A stretch of 64,000 nucleotides of DNA from CBDCVA01 sp965222935 [NCBI: Candidatus Latescibacterota bacterium] (lineage in GTDB: Bacteria; Latescibacterota; CBDCVA01): NCBI GenBank assembly GCA_965222935.1, contig CBDCVA010000002.1, forward strand, positions 744,001 through 808,000, written 5' to 3'. The notes under the pieces were generated by a model. It was not told the DNA's origin, ran no database searches, and saw nothing but the letters and a program-made list of their open reading frames with translations. The translations under genes and the position numbers were made by a program. Shown piece after piece: positions 29,803 to 38,767 of this stretch; within the stretch, counting starts at the first letter, position 1; each line of letters starts with the position of its first letter.

Positions 29803-32800
29803 ATGATCGCCCTGGTCTACGGCGTCATTTTCATCTCCGGTGCAGCCGCCCTGATTGACGAGGTCGCCTGGGTGCGCTTGCTCACCGGGGTCTTCGGCAA
29901 CACCACGTACGCGGCGAGCACCGTGCTGGCCGCATTCATGGGTGGGCTGGCGCTGGGCAGCTACGGATTCGGACGCCGTGTGGACGCGAGGGGGGCCACG
30001 CTGCGCACCTACGCGGTGCTCGAACTGGGGATCGGCGCCTTTGCGCTCGCGACGCCCTGGGCTTTCTCCAATCTATCAGTCGTCTATGCTCCGATCTTTC
30101 GAGGGTTCGGCGCGCCTGGCTCGCTCCTGGTCGCCGTCCAGTTCGCTCTCGCCTCGGCGGTGCTCATCGTCCCGACGACGCTGATGGGCGCCACATTGCC
30201 TGTGCTCAGCAAAACGGTCGTTCGCCACGTCCGCGAGGCTGGAAGCCGTGTTGGCGGTCTCTACGGCATCAACACCCTCGGCGCGACGGTCGGCTGCGTA
30301 CTCGCTGGTTTTCTCTTGCTCTTCACGCTCGGCGTCACGCGTTCCATCGTCCTCGCATCCCTCCTGAATTTCGCTGCAGCCCTCGGTGCGTTCCTTCTGA
30401 GCCGCCGGTTGGCGGCGGTGGAAGAGCCTGAGGAACTGAGCGTGAGACCCCATGTGGAGGCCGATGACGTGGCGTCCGATCCCAGGATACGCCTGGTCCT
30501 CATCGCGCTCGCAGTCTCCGGGTTCACCGCTCTGGCTTATGAGGTGCTCTGGACAAGGCTTTTGATCTTCGCCCTCGGTCAGCGAGGCTATGTCTTCGCG
30601 CTCATGCTGGGGACGTTCCTGACGGGGATAGCGCTCGGAAGTCTGCTGATGGCGCGCTGGCTCAGGTCCCGCGAAGCGCGGCTGGACATCCTGGGCGTGC
30701 TCGAGGTCGCGATCGGCGTCTGGGGAGTCTGTACCCTCGCTCTCTTCGGTCAGATCCCAGACGTTCTGGCGTGGCTGCGCAGGCTGATTGTCGTCGATGC
30801 TTGGGCGAACCTCGTGTTGCTCAAGGCACTGGTGGCCGCGCTGGTGATCCTGCCGCCGACCTTGCTCTTTGGGGCGACTTTTCCGCTCGCGACGCGCCTG
30901 GCTGCCCACCACGTCCGGCACGTTGGACGCGCGGTCGGGCGCGTTTACGCGTGGAACACCGTGGGCGGCATCGCCGGATCATGCGCCGTGGGGTTCGTCC
31001 TCGTCCCGGCGCTGGGCACCCACTGGACGATGATCACCATCGCGTTAGTGAACGTGGTGATTGGCGTCTGGGTGGCCGGCTCGCCTCTCGCAACACCTCG
31101 ACGCCGGCCAACGGTGGTAGCGGTGGGCGTCTGCGTCGTCGCCTCGGTCGCGTTGACCATAGCGGTTCCGGGCAACAGCCTCGACAGTCTCTTCGGGATG
31201 AACGAGCCCGGGTCAAGGCTTGTCTACCTCAAGGAAGGCCCCGCCGGTACCGTCAGCGTGCACCAGTACGCGAACCACCGGGTGCTCTCCGCCGGTGGGG
31301 TCAACGTCGCCGGGTCATCGTTCAGCCTGCGGACGACCCAGAAGCTCCAGGCTCACGTGCCGATGCTGCTGCACCCGAACCCGCGGCGCGTCCTGCACAT
31401 CGGTTTCGGCACCGGAGAGACCGCGCACGGGGCCAGTCTCTACCCGGTCGAGCGCATCGACGTCGTCGAGATCAACCCTAACGTGATCCATGCCGCCCTG
31501 CGCTTCTTCCCGGAGAACAACCGCAGCGTGCTCAACGACCCGCGCTTGCGGCAGTTCATCATGGACGGGAAGAACTATTTGGAGCTGACGGACCAGACCT
31601 ACGACGTCATCTTAAACGATTCGATCTATCCAGGCTTCGTCGGCAGCTCAGGCCTCTATGGCGAGAACCACTTCCGGGCCGCCCGAGACCATTTGGCACC
31701 TCACGGCGTTATCTCGTCGTGGATTCCCCTCGACCTGACGCGCGAGGCCATCTCCACCATCCTCCGCAGCTTTCAGACCGTCTTTCCGCACACCTCGTTG
31801 TGGCTCGCTACCAACCACCTCAACAGGCACTTGCTCCTCGTCGGCACGCTCGACCCCGTGCATGTGGACCTCGAGGCTTTCGAAAAGCGCTTCTTCGCCC
31901 ATGCTGAGGCAGACCTCGCCCCCGTCGGCCTGGGCGATCCGTATACATTGCTCGACAGCTACTTCCTAGGTGAGGAAGCTTGCCGCGAGTTCGCCGGCGA
32001 CGGGCCTACCCACAGCGATGACCTGCCTATCCTCGAGTTTCTGGCCGGGCGGACGGTCACGGATCGGCGGGTGCTTTGGGCCAAAAACCTCGAGGAGTTG
32101 CTGCCCTTACACAGGCCCGTGACGACGCTCGTGGCCGACTCGGCACCGGGTGGACCGAGCGAAGGCCATGTGTATGCGGCACTGGTCAAGCGGACGACGG
32201 CGAGCGGTCATCTTCTGGAAGCGATGTGGCGCTCGCTCGCCATGAAGTCGGGCGTCGAGACGGCGGTGATGGAGGCACTGAAGATCGATCCCGAGCATCA
32301 GGGCGCACGACACTTCCTTCGGAACATGGTCCTCGCGAAGCGGGAAGCGCCCGGGCGCGCAGCCAATGCGACCGAACACGTCAAGCGCGGGATCCGATTC
32401 GCCCAGCTCGGTGAGCCGGACAAGGCCATCGCCGAGTTCGAGGCGGCGCTGCGCCTGGAGCCTGGCTTTGCTGATGCTCACAGCAACCTCGGCGTCATCT
32501 ACCATCAGAAAGGGTGGACCGAGCGTGCGATCGCCGAGTTCGAGACGGCGATTGAGCTTCGGGGGCCTTTCCCTGAGGCGCTCTACAATCTCGGCCGAGC
32601 CTATGAGCGTCAGGGGATGGTGGAGGAGGCCGTCGCGGCTTACGAAGAAGCGGTGGCACTCCGCCCGGGTAACTGGGAGGCGTACGGAAACCTCGGCCTG
32701 CTCTTCGCGCGGACCGGAAGGCGTGAGCAGGCGATCGTCATGCTAGAGAAGGTCCTGGAGATCAAGCCCGGCAACCCGCTTGCCACGCGACATCTGCGGG

Positions 32801-32814
32801 AATTACGCGAGTAA
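29803..32814 (+). CDS. Membrane spermidine synthase-like protein with C-terminal TPRs
   Basis: About 1003 residues in three parts. Residues 1 to about 470 form a polytopic membrane domain of some 12-14 helices in two related halves, with 'AALIDEVAWVRLLTGVFGN' repeated as 'TALAYEVLWTRLLIFALGQ'. Residues about 480-740 are a spermidine synthase-like Rossmann domain with 'VLHIGFGTGETAHGA' (SAM-binding), 'IDVVEINPNVI' and 'YDVILNDSIYPGF'. Residues about 870-1003 hold three or four TPRs ('LEPGFADAHSNLGVIYHQKG'). Such fused proteins are common in environmental bacteria; true polyamine synthesis is unproven. The start at ATG 29803 is chosen because earlier frames overlap the OMP fragment; no good ribosome site is seen. 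Confidence 0.82.
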   Translation: MIALVYGVIFISGAAALIDEVAWVRLLTGVFGNTTYAASTVLAAFMGGLALGSYGFGRRVDARGATLRTYAVLELGIGAFALATPWAFSNLSVVYAPIFRGFGAPGSLLVAVQFALASAVLIVPTTLMGATLPVLSKTVVRHVREAGSRVGGLYGINTLGATVGCVLAGFLLLFTLGVTRSIVLASLLNFAAALGAFLLSRRLAAVEEPEELSVRPHVEADDVASDPRIRLVLIALAVSGFTALAYEVLWTRLLIFALGQRGYVFALMLGTFLTGIALGSLLMARWLRSREARLDILGVLEVAIGVWGVCTLALFGQIPDVLAWLRRLIVVDAWANLVLLKALVAALVILPPTLLFGATFPLATRLAAHHVRHVGRAVGRVYAWNTVGGIAGSCAVGFVLVPALGTHWTMITIALVNVVIGVWVAGSPLATPRRRPTVVAVGVCVVASVALTIAVPGNSLDSLFGMNEPGSRLVYLKEGPAGTVSVHQYANHRVLSAGGVNVAGSSFSLRTTQKLQAHVPMLLHPNPRRVLHIGFGTGETAHGASLYPVERIDVVEINPNVIHAALRFFPENNRSVLNDPRLRQFIMDGKNYLELTDQTYDVILNDSIYPGFVGSSGLYGENHFRAARDHLAPHGVISSWIPLDLTREAISTILRSFQTVFPHTSLWLATNHLNRHLLLVGTLDPVHVDLEAFEKRFFAHAEADLAPVGLGDPYTLLDSYFLGEEACREFAGDGPTHSDDLPILEFLAGRTVTDRRVLWAKNLEELLPLHRPVTTLVADSAPGGPSEGHVYAALVKRTTASGHLLEAMWRSLAMKSGVETAVMEALKIDPEHQGARHFLRNMVLAKREAPGRAANATEHVKRGIRFAQLGEPDKAIAEFEAALRLEPGFADAHSNLGVIYHQKGWTERAIAEFETAIELRGPFPEALYNLGRAYERQGMVEEAVAAYEEAVALRPGNWEAYGNLGLLFARTGRREQAIVMLEKVLEIKPGNPLATRHLRELRE

Positions 32815-32877
32815 GCGCCTCTTCGACAGCCGCGAAGAGAAAACCGCTCCACTCAGGGTTTACAGTTCTAGGTACTG

Positions 32878-34329
32878 TCATTCGTGCCGGCGGAAACCCG
32901 GTTTCTCGCCTGGCACAGGGGAATAATCGAAAGCACCCCGCTGGCGAATGGCCTGCTCGCCGCCGAAAGACCCTACCCTGGCTCTCTGGTCGCCACGGGC
33001 TTGCTCATCGATGGCTTCGGGGTCGAGAAGATCGCGAAGTTGCCGTTCGAAATTCAGGATTATGCTCCCGTGTTCGGGAGAGTTGGCGAGGTCATTGCAC
33101 TCCTCGGGATCGTTCTCTAGATCGAACAATTGTGGAGGACCATCTACATAATAGATGTACTTATAGAGCCCGTTACTCAGCATGTAGGAGCCCCGCTGCG
33201 AGCCGACGGCGTGGTATTCGCTGAAGACAGTGCGCTCCCGGTCGGACTCGTTGGCGATCGCCCAGAGCGAGCGACCGGGCAGGTCCTCATCCTCGGGCAT
33301 CAACTCGGCACCAACGGCTTCGACGGCAGTGGGGAAGCAGTCGACTAGGGAGACGGGGGTGCGGATAACCTTACCTTCGGGGATTTCGGCGCCGGCGAGA
33401 ATGAGAGGCACGGCGGCGGACTCGTCGTAGAGAGTAAACTTGCCGAAGATGCCCCGGGCTCCCAGACACTCGCCGTGGTCCGAGGTATAGAGGACGCGGG
33501 TGCGGTCACTCAGGCCGTTATCTTCAAGGGCATCGAGGACGCGGCCAATCTGGCGGTCGAGGTAGGTACAGGCGCCCAGATAGGCGGCGGTAACGCGGCG
33601 CACAACCTCTTCGTCGTGGCCTCGGTGGACGGAGAAAAAGCGACGGAGATAGGCGATGGCCGGATGCTCGGGCCAGTCGTCGGGGCTCCACTGGGGTGGA
33701 AGGGGTAGCTGATCGAGGGGGTATAGGTCGTAGAGTTCGGGTGGGGCGATATAGGGGGGGTGGGGACAGACGAAGGAGACGAATGCGATCCAGGGCTTAT
33801 CGTCGTTCCCATGCTCTCCGAGCCAGCGGACGGCGTTGTCTGCGTTGCTGGCGTCGTATCTCAGGTAGGTGGATTCGCCGGGGCCAGCCACGGTAAGTTG
33901 GCGGTGCTTGTCGCGGCGGGGCGGATCGTCCCGGATGCAGCCGAGGATGTCGCCAATGCCGTCGACCACGTGCAGCGGGTCGATCTCTTGCGAGAAGCCC
34001 TGGTCGTCGTCGGTGCTGCGGAAGTGAAGTTTGCCGATGGAGTCGATGCGGTGGCCCTGCTGGCGCAGGCGATGGTGCCAGGAGGGGATGCGACCTGCAT
34101 AAGGGAAGGCGTTGTCCCAGTGGCCGATCTGATGGACGAAGCGGCCGGTGGCCAGGGAGGCGCGAGAGGGAACACAGATGGGACAGTTGGTGTAGGCGTT
34201 GGCGAAGCGGGTGCCGCGGGCCGCGAGGCGGTCGAGATTGGGGGTATGGGCAAGGGGATGGCCGTAGCAGCCGCTGGTGTTGCGATGGTGCTGGTCGGAG
34301 AGGATGAAGAGGAAGTTTTGCGGTTCCAT
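32878..34329 (-). CDS. Sulfatase (formylglycine-dependent), choline-sulfatase-like
   Basis: A 483-residue type I sulfatase. C52 in 'CPICVPSRASLATGR' is the cysteine turned into formylglycine (C-x-P-S-R). Metal-site residues are visible as 'LSDQHHRNTSGCYGHP' at the N-terminus and 'YTSDHGECLGARG' near 290. There is no signal peptide, so it appears cytoplasmic, which suits desulfation of imported small substrates. AAGGAG lies before the ATG at 34329. It faces the membrane spermidine synthase-like gene and has no operon partner. A second sulfatase of different sequence lies at 53951-55375. Confidence 0.9.
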   Translation of the reverse strand: MEPQNFLFILSDQHHRNTSGCYGHPLAHTPNLDRLAARGTRFANAYTNCPICVPSRASLATGRFVHQIGHWDNAFPYAGRIPSWHHRLRQQGHRIDSIGKLHFRSTDDDQGFSQEIDPLHVVDGIGDILGCIRDDPPRRDKHRQLTVAGPGESTYLRYDASNADNAVRWLGEHGNDDKPWIAFVSFVCPHPPYIAPPELYDLYPLDQLPLPPQWSPDDWPEHPAIAYLRRFFSVHRGHDEEVVRRVTAAYLGACTYLDRQIGRVLDALEDNGLSDRTRVLYTSDHGECLGARGIFGKFTLYDESAAVPLILAGAEIPEGKVIRTPVSLVDCFPTAVEAVGAELMPEDEDLPGRSLWAIANESDRERTVFSEYHAVGSQRGSYMLSNGLYKYIYYVDGPPQLFDLENDPEECNDLANSPEHGSIILNFERQLRDLLDPEAIDEQARGDQRARVGSFGGEQAIRQRGAFDYSPVPGEKPGFRRHE

Positions 34330-34513
34330 TTTATGGTGGATCTCCTTGATGGTCGGTTTGGGTATGGCCCTCCGGAAAACTAAGGGTTTGCATTGCTGCT
34401 CCGATTGCGCTCGTCCGCCCGCATCTTCGTGGATGGAGTTGTCAGCAGAGACCTATCTTGGTGTCGGATCACCTCAGGAGTGGACAGACAAAAAAGCCCC
34501 TGTAAGCGGAACC

Positions 34514-34696
34514 ATGAAGCAGTGTCATCATTGCACGGAACTGATCCGCGCCCCCACTGTGGCCGTGATTGCAGTCCCGAATAGGAGACGAGACTTACCC
34601 TGGTCGGACGTGGAGAAGAAACAAGCCGAACTGAGAGGTTTACTGCGAGGCTTATGGGCCACTAGAACGGGGCAGGCCGCTAAAGACCGTGACTAG
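34514..34696 (+). CDS. Possible small CxxC protein
   Basis: A 60-codon frame starting 'MKQCHHCTELIRAP' with a CxxC pair and a charged C-terminus. GCGGA precedes the ATG. No family is recognised and it may be chance. The remainder of 34330-34815 (486 bases) shows no other gene. Confidence 0.25.
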   Translation: MKQCHHCTELIRAPTVAVIAVPNRRRDLPWSDVEKKQAELRGLLRGLWATRTGQAAKDRD

Positions 34697-34815
34697 GTTC
34701 GGTCATGAACATGGGACGGCTCGAAGCAAGGCGTGCCGAACGGCGAGTGACTGAAGTAAGCGTTGAAATAATAATAAGCAGCCGATCTACGGAATCACTA
34801 ATCTGACGAAGGTCA

Positions 34816-35775
34816 TTAGACTTTTTGCATTACAAAGTAGTGCCCAGGATTCCACGCCTGACAGACGAGGTAAAGCTGATCGTCATGGGTGTGCAAAACA
34901 ACATTGTGTAAATGTTGAGCCAGTTCGATCCCCAAGTCCTCTTTCGGGCGAATCGTGGACAGAATTTCATAGGTATCTGGATCTATAATGTAGATAGGCG
35001 CGGGACGATTTTCCTCTGGGTCGCGGAGACAGCCGATCACGGCGTACCAGCGCCCTTGATACTCAAGATAACTGATCCCGCACAGGAATGCCCCTGGTTG
35101 GAATTTCTGTGATGAAACAAAATGTCCATCTCCGCGATGAACCTGAATACGTGCATTGGAACGGTCGGCGATATCCAGATGATGATGAATTGGGTTGAAA
35201 TTGATGCCGTGGGCCTTCGCGAATTTACCATTTTCCTCGGGGTCATCGGTCATGCCACCAAAACAACCAAGCCACTGCTGGGTGTTTACATCCGCAGAGA
35301 CAATATAGTTTGAACCATAACCGTCAGCAATGTAAAGTTGATTGTCTACCAGCACTGTGTCGGTAGGTTTGTAGAGCGTCTCTTCTTCTCGGTATTCATC
35401 GAAGACGGGTCGCGGCAAAATAAAATCGACTTCACCGTCCAAGCTAAGGACGATGACCATTTCATCATTGTTTGCGGGCAGAAAAAGTCGCCAATTGCCA
35501 TCAAATTCGCCAATCTCCGTGCCATGAAAATTGAGCGGCCTCAACTCGCTTGGTAGAGTAATGATATCTTGCTTCTGCAGATCCGCATCGATACGCATAA
35601 TGCCACAGCCTGGCATGCCATAATATATCTGGCCATAGCCATCGCGGGCATCAATGGCAAACCCACCGTGCAAATCGACCTCGTGATCCCGGGCTGTTGA
35701 GGGAAGATTACACAAATCTTCTCGATGCGTAAACACAAAGGGTTCTTGACCGCTCATCTTGCTTGCACTCGTCAT
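34816..35775 (-). CDS. NHL/beta-propeller-like protein
   Basis: A 319-residue protein with repeated blade-like units: 'GGFAIDARDGYGQIYYG', 'LYIADGYGSNYIV', 'AHGINFNPIHHHLDIADRSNARIQV' and 'LHNVVLHTHDDQLYLV'. The 'ADR.N.RIQV' unit is typical of NHL repeats. There is no signal peptide. NHL propellers bind ligands or act as lactonase-like or lyase-like enzymes; no function is assigned. Codon use is noticeably AT-richer (A/T third positions, e.g. in the N-terminal third) than both GC-rich neighbours, which suggests recent acquisition. Confidence 0.7.
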   Translation of the reverse strand: MTSASKMSGQEPFVFTHREDLCNLPSTARDHEVDLHGGFAIDARDGYGQIYYGMPGCGIMRIDADLQKQDIITLPSELRPLNFHGTEIGEFDGNWRLFLPANNDEMVIVLSLDGEVDFILPRPVFDEYREEETLYKPTDTVLVDNQLYIADGYGSNYIVSADVNTQQWLGCFGGMTDDPEENGKFAKAHGINFNPIHHHLDIADRSNARIQVHRGDGHFVSSQKFQPGAFLCGISYLEYQGRWYAVIGCLRDPEENRPAPIYIIDPDTYEILSTIRPKEDLGIELAQHLHNVVLHTHDDQLYLVCQAWNPGHYFVMQKV

Positions 35776-35808
35776 TAGCTAGCCAACTCCTATCTATGAT
35801 CCACTGAC

Positions 35809-35845
35809 ATTCCCGATGTGAAAGTGCAGGCGTCCAAAGAAGGCG
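35809..35845. repeat. Dispersed non-coding repeat, copy A (partial)
   Basis: TTCCCGATGTGAAAGTGCAG followed by GCGTCCAAAGAA resembles sequences at 51846-51930 and 61246-61330. This copy holds only the first half of the element and lies between the propeller gene and the end of the giant OMP array. Confidence 0.5.
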
Positions 35846-35880
35846 ATGGGGGCCTTACGCCAGAGCCGACAGGCGGTTTC

Positions 35881-38766
35881 TTAGTACCCCGTCACAATCT
35901 CGATGAAGAATCTGTTGAACGCCTGCTGCCGCAGCGCGTTAGTCTCTGGGTCATCGAACTGGATCCGTGTCCGGTGGAAACCGATATTCCCCGCGAGCTT
36001 ATAGCCCCAATATTCCGTCACGTTGCTGAACATGATCAACGAGTCGGTCCGCGAGAGATTGTTCTCAGGGTTCACCTTATCCTTGAGCTTGTAGGCTAGT
36101 GCATCGCGCGTCGCTGGGGCATCTGAAAAGCCCAGACGGAAGCCCTGTTGACCCAGCCGAATAGCTGTGCGCGGGGTGATATGGTAGTCCACGCGCAGGA
36201 TCGGCGCCACCCGAACCTCCTCAACCACCTTCTCGAACTTGCCGAAGTCCGTTTTCGGGTCACGCGTCAGCCGTCGCCATAGCATCTTGAACTGGGGCTT
36301 GATCACCAAGTTGCCCAGGTACCACGTATAGTCTATCCTGTGGCTCGTCGTCACATCGTTGACCACTGCGTCCGTCTGACTTTCAACCCCGAGAAACGAA
36401 TCGCGGAACGTACCGGGAAGCTGGTGGTTGCGCGTCCACTTGAGGTTGTTGATGATATTGAGATTATCGATTCGATCAATCCTCGTTCCCAGCCACGAGG
36501 TGCTGATCAGCGAGTTGCGCCGCGAGAGTACATCGAACAGCGGAGCACTGGCGGCCGGGCCTCCGAGGTCCCGCAGTTCCTCGATGTCGTAGACGTGGTT
36601 GGGGATGTCATCGCGCACCCGCTTGGTGTCGTGCCTGACGTCAAGCTCGATCAGCCGAGGCAGGTCGTACATATACGTGCCCTTGAAATAGGCCATCTCG
36701 TTCTTGCCGCCGCGGGAAGGCTCACGCTGTCGGATGACCCCAAGCGTTAACTCCATGTTGTCGACAGGTACCCCGGCGACGAACCAGTGTGGCCCCTCGA
36801 GATCGCGGTCGTAGAGCATGTCCGGCTTCTCATCGTTTTCGCGAACGTCGATGACACCGTTGTTGTTGAAGTCGTCGCCGTAGATGAAGGGCAGCGGATC
36901 GGAGTAGTAGAGAAGGAAGGGCTCATCCCAGTCCACGATGCCATCGCCGTCGCGGTCATCGTCGCGCACCCCGTCCATATCCGCGTCCTGGCCGGGGAAG
37001 ACGCCCGAGTCCTGGTTACCTTGCAGGCCGAAGGAGTCATTGTCGTCGTCATCCGCCCACTGGTCTAAGTCGTCGTTATCGTCAATGAGCGGGAAGGGCT
37101 GCGTGATGGGCGTATTACGCTCGTTGGGGTCCTCTTCTTTCCCGGCCTTGTCCGTGTAGAGTAACACACCAGCCCGGTGCTGTTTTAGATCGCGTCCTTC
37201 GCCGTTGTAGCCACCGCCGTAATTGGCCCCGATGTGGAAGTACTCGAACCCGGCCGTCACGAAACCCACCTGCTTCAGCACGTTCACGTACCATGCCGTC
37301 GACCGTTTATAGGTCAGTTTCTTCCCGTTGTTAATCGTCGGATACTGAGCGAAAACCCAGTTGTTGTTGAACTCACCTGTGATCTTCAGACCAACCAGGT
37401 TCATGTCCAAGTTCCAGCCTATGATACTCTGCCCTGTGGTGAACCCGTAATCGAAACGGACCTTGTTCTTGTTGGAGAGATCCTTGACGTTCCCCGGCGC
37501 GCGATCGATGACGTAAGGCCGGGTCTCCCGTTCCTCGAATTCACCCTCGCCCCGATTAGCCGCAGTGTTGAAGTAGCTATGTACCTGTGCGACCGAGATC
37601 CGGTAGTCGTTCGCGACGACCGCCTCCCACCGGGCGCGCACGACGTTGCCCAGGCTGTTGTCGATGGGGAAGCGATACTCGATGAAGGCGTTCTCGCCAG
37701 CAACCTGCCTCGCGCCATCGGCTTCGAAGACGTTCCCCACGTCGATGCGCCGTGCACCGGGGATAACGGTCACATTCCCCTCGGCGTCGAATACCTCGAC
37801 GTCCATAGCCCGGATCACGACCGTCGTGTCGCTCTGTGTCGACGTTACCGCCTCATAATCCACCCTGAGGATGAACTGATCCTCGAAGACCGCGGCTCCG
37901 CCTTCGCCGTCCGCCTGGGAATCATCCTCGAACCGCACGATGAGGAACCTAGGTGGGTGCATGTCCGACGTGGGTAACGTCCCGCGCAACCCGTTGCGCC
38001 GCGACCCTAGCGTCACGTTCGCCTGATGCTGGTTGATGAACGTCCCGCCGATGCGGATCGCTTCGCCAGCGCCGAAGGTGCTCTCCCAGTGCAGACCGAT
38101 GTTCTCGACGGGAGAGACTTCGAACCCAGAGGGCCGCACCGCCCCCGGGGCAGTGGGCCGCGCCTCTTGGATGGAAAACGGTTGGTTGCGGTCCACGGGC
38201 TGGTTTGTTCCCCGCCATTCGATAGCAGTGAACTTGTGGCGTTTGGAAGCGAGGTCCAACCGGACGCCCGCCATTCGGGTGAGATTGAGCGTCAGCGATG
38301 TGAACTTCGTCCGGATGTTGTCCCCGGCGGTCAGCCGCCCGGACCAACCACGGAAGCTGTCGCTGTTGATGATGACCCCGCCGAACAAGTCACCCTCGAA
38401 TTCCCGGAAGGAGCCCGCAGGCTCGACAGGTTCATCCCCGCGCAAGAAGATCCGCCCCGGGCGGGCGTCGCTCTGGCGGTAGAACATAAAGCCTTCCATC
38501 AAGTAGTTGCCGAGGAAGTCGTATTGCTTCTCGAGTTGAATCTCGCGCTTGTAGTTCCTGTAAGCCTCTTCGCCGTAATTGGCGTAGGCTTCCTGCTGCA
38601 GGCGCCCCAGCCACGGGTTCTCCACTTGCTGCCAGAGTTTAGGCCCCATCTGCTGCGCTTCCGCTTGGGATACCGCGAGCATCGCCCATCCGGCCCAGAG
38701 TACGGCCACTGACCCGAGCCAGGCCATCGTCCGAAAATGTCCCGTGTTGTAGCGTCTCATCGCCAT
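35881..38766 (-). CDS. Giant outer-membrane-type protein with EF-hand-like insert, paralogue 3 of 3
   Basis: A 961-residue exported protein with a signal peptide at 1-37 (cleaved near 'SQAEAQQ'). Shared family blocks are 'IRTKFTSLTLNLTRMAGVRLD' at about 150, 'APGNVKDLSNKNKVRFDYGF' at 420, and 'FEYFHIGANY'. At 560-660 an acidic run of D/N repeats ('GQDADMDGVRDDDRDGDGI', 'DDFNNNGVIDVRENDE') looks like calcium-binding thrombospondin-3/EF-hand loops around 'EPFLLYYSDPLPFIYG'. The last third, beta-rich with 'RHDTKRVRDDIPNHVYD', ends 'NRFFIEIVTGY' with an aromatic C-terminus. The family is not one I can name. It is the last gene of the TonB-like operon, starting 1 base after the stop of the preceding paralogue. 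Confidence 0.8.
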   Translation of the reverse strand: MAMRRYNTGHFRTMAWLGSVAVLWAGWAMLAVSQAEAQQMGPKLWQQVENPWLGRLQQEAYANYGEEAYRNYKREIQLEKQYDFLGNYLMEGFMFYRQSDARPGRIFLRGDEPVEPAGSFREFEGDLFGGVIINSDSFRGWSGRLTAGDNIRTKFTSLTLNLTRMAGVRLDLASKRHKFTAIEWRGTNQPVDRNQPFSIQEARPTAPGAVRPSGFEVSPVENIGLHWESTFGAGEAIRIGGTFINQHQANVTLGSRRNGLRGTLPTSDMHPPRFLIVRFEDDSQADGEGGAAVFEDQFILRVDYEAVTSTQSDTTVVIRAMDVEVFDAEGNVTVIPGARRIDVGNVFEADGARQVAGENAFIEYRFPIDNSLGNVVRARWEAVVANDYRISVAQVHSYFNTAANRGEGEFEERETRPYVIDRAPGNVKDLSNKNKVRFDYGFTTGQSIIGWNLDMNLVGLKITGEFNNNWVFAQYPTINNGKKLTYKRSTAWYVNVLKQVGFVTAGFEYFHIGANYGGGYNGEGRDLKQHRAGVLLYTDKAGKEEDPNERNTPITQPFPLIDDNDDLDQWADDDDNDSFGLQGNQDSGVFPGQDADMDGVRDDDRDGDGIVDWDEPFLLYYSDPLPFIYGDDFNNNGVIDVRENDEKPDMLYDRDLEGPHWFVAGVPVDNMELTLGVIRQREPSRGGKNEMAYFKGTYMYDLPRLIELDVRHDTKRVRDDIPNHVYDIEELRDLGGPAASAPLFDVLSRRNSLISTSWLGTRIDRIDNLNIINNLKWTRNHQLPGTFRDSFLGVESQTDAVVNDVTTSHRIDYTWYLGNLVIKPQFKMLWRRLTRDPKTDFGKFEKVVEEVRVAPILRVDYHITPRTAIRLGQQGFRLGFSDAPATRDALAYKLKDKVNPENNLSRTDSLIMFSNVTEYWGYKLAGNIGFHRTRIQFDDPETNALRQQAFNRFFIEIVTGY

Positions 38767-38767
38767 C

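Noticed and set aside
30076-30921. 281-aa antisense frame over the membrane spermidine synthase-like gene
   Set aside because: Gln/Arg/Glu-rich mirror of membrane helices.
32826-32846. CTCTTCG...CGAAGAG hairpin between convergent genes
   Set aside because: Neither strand has a following T run, so I did not call it a terminator.
36880-37080. GAC/GAT-rich repeated DNA possibly a tandem repeat or CRISPR-like array
   Set aside because: The repetition encodes calcium-loop residues in frame and is not a direct DNA repeat; no CRISPR array was seen anywhere in the window.
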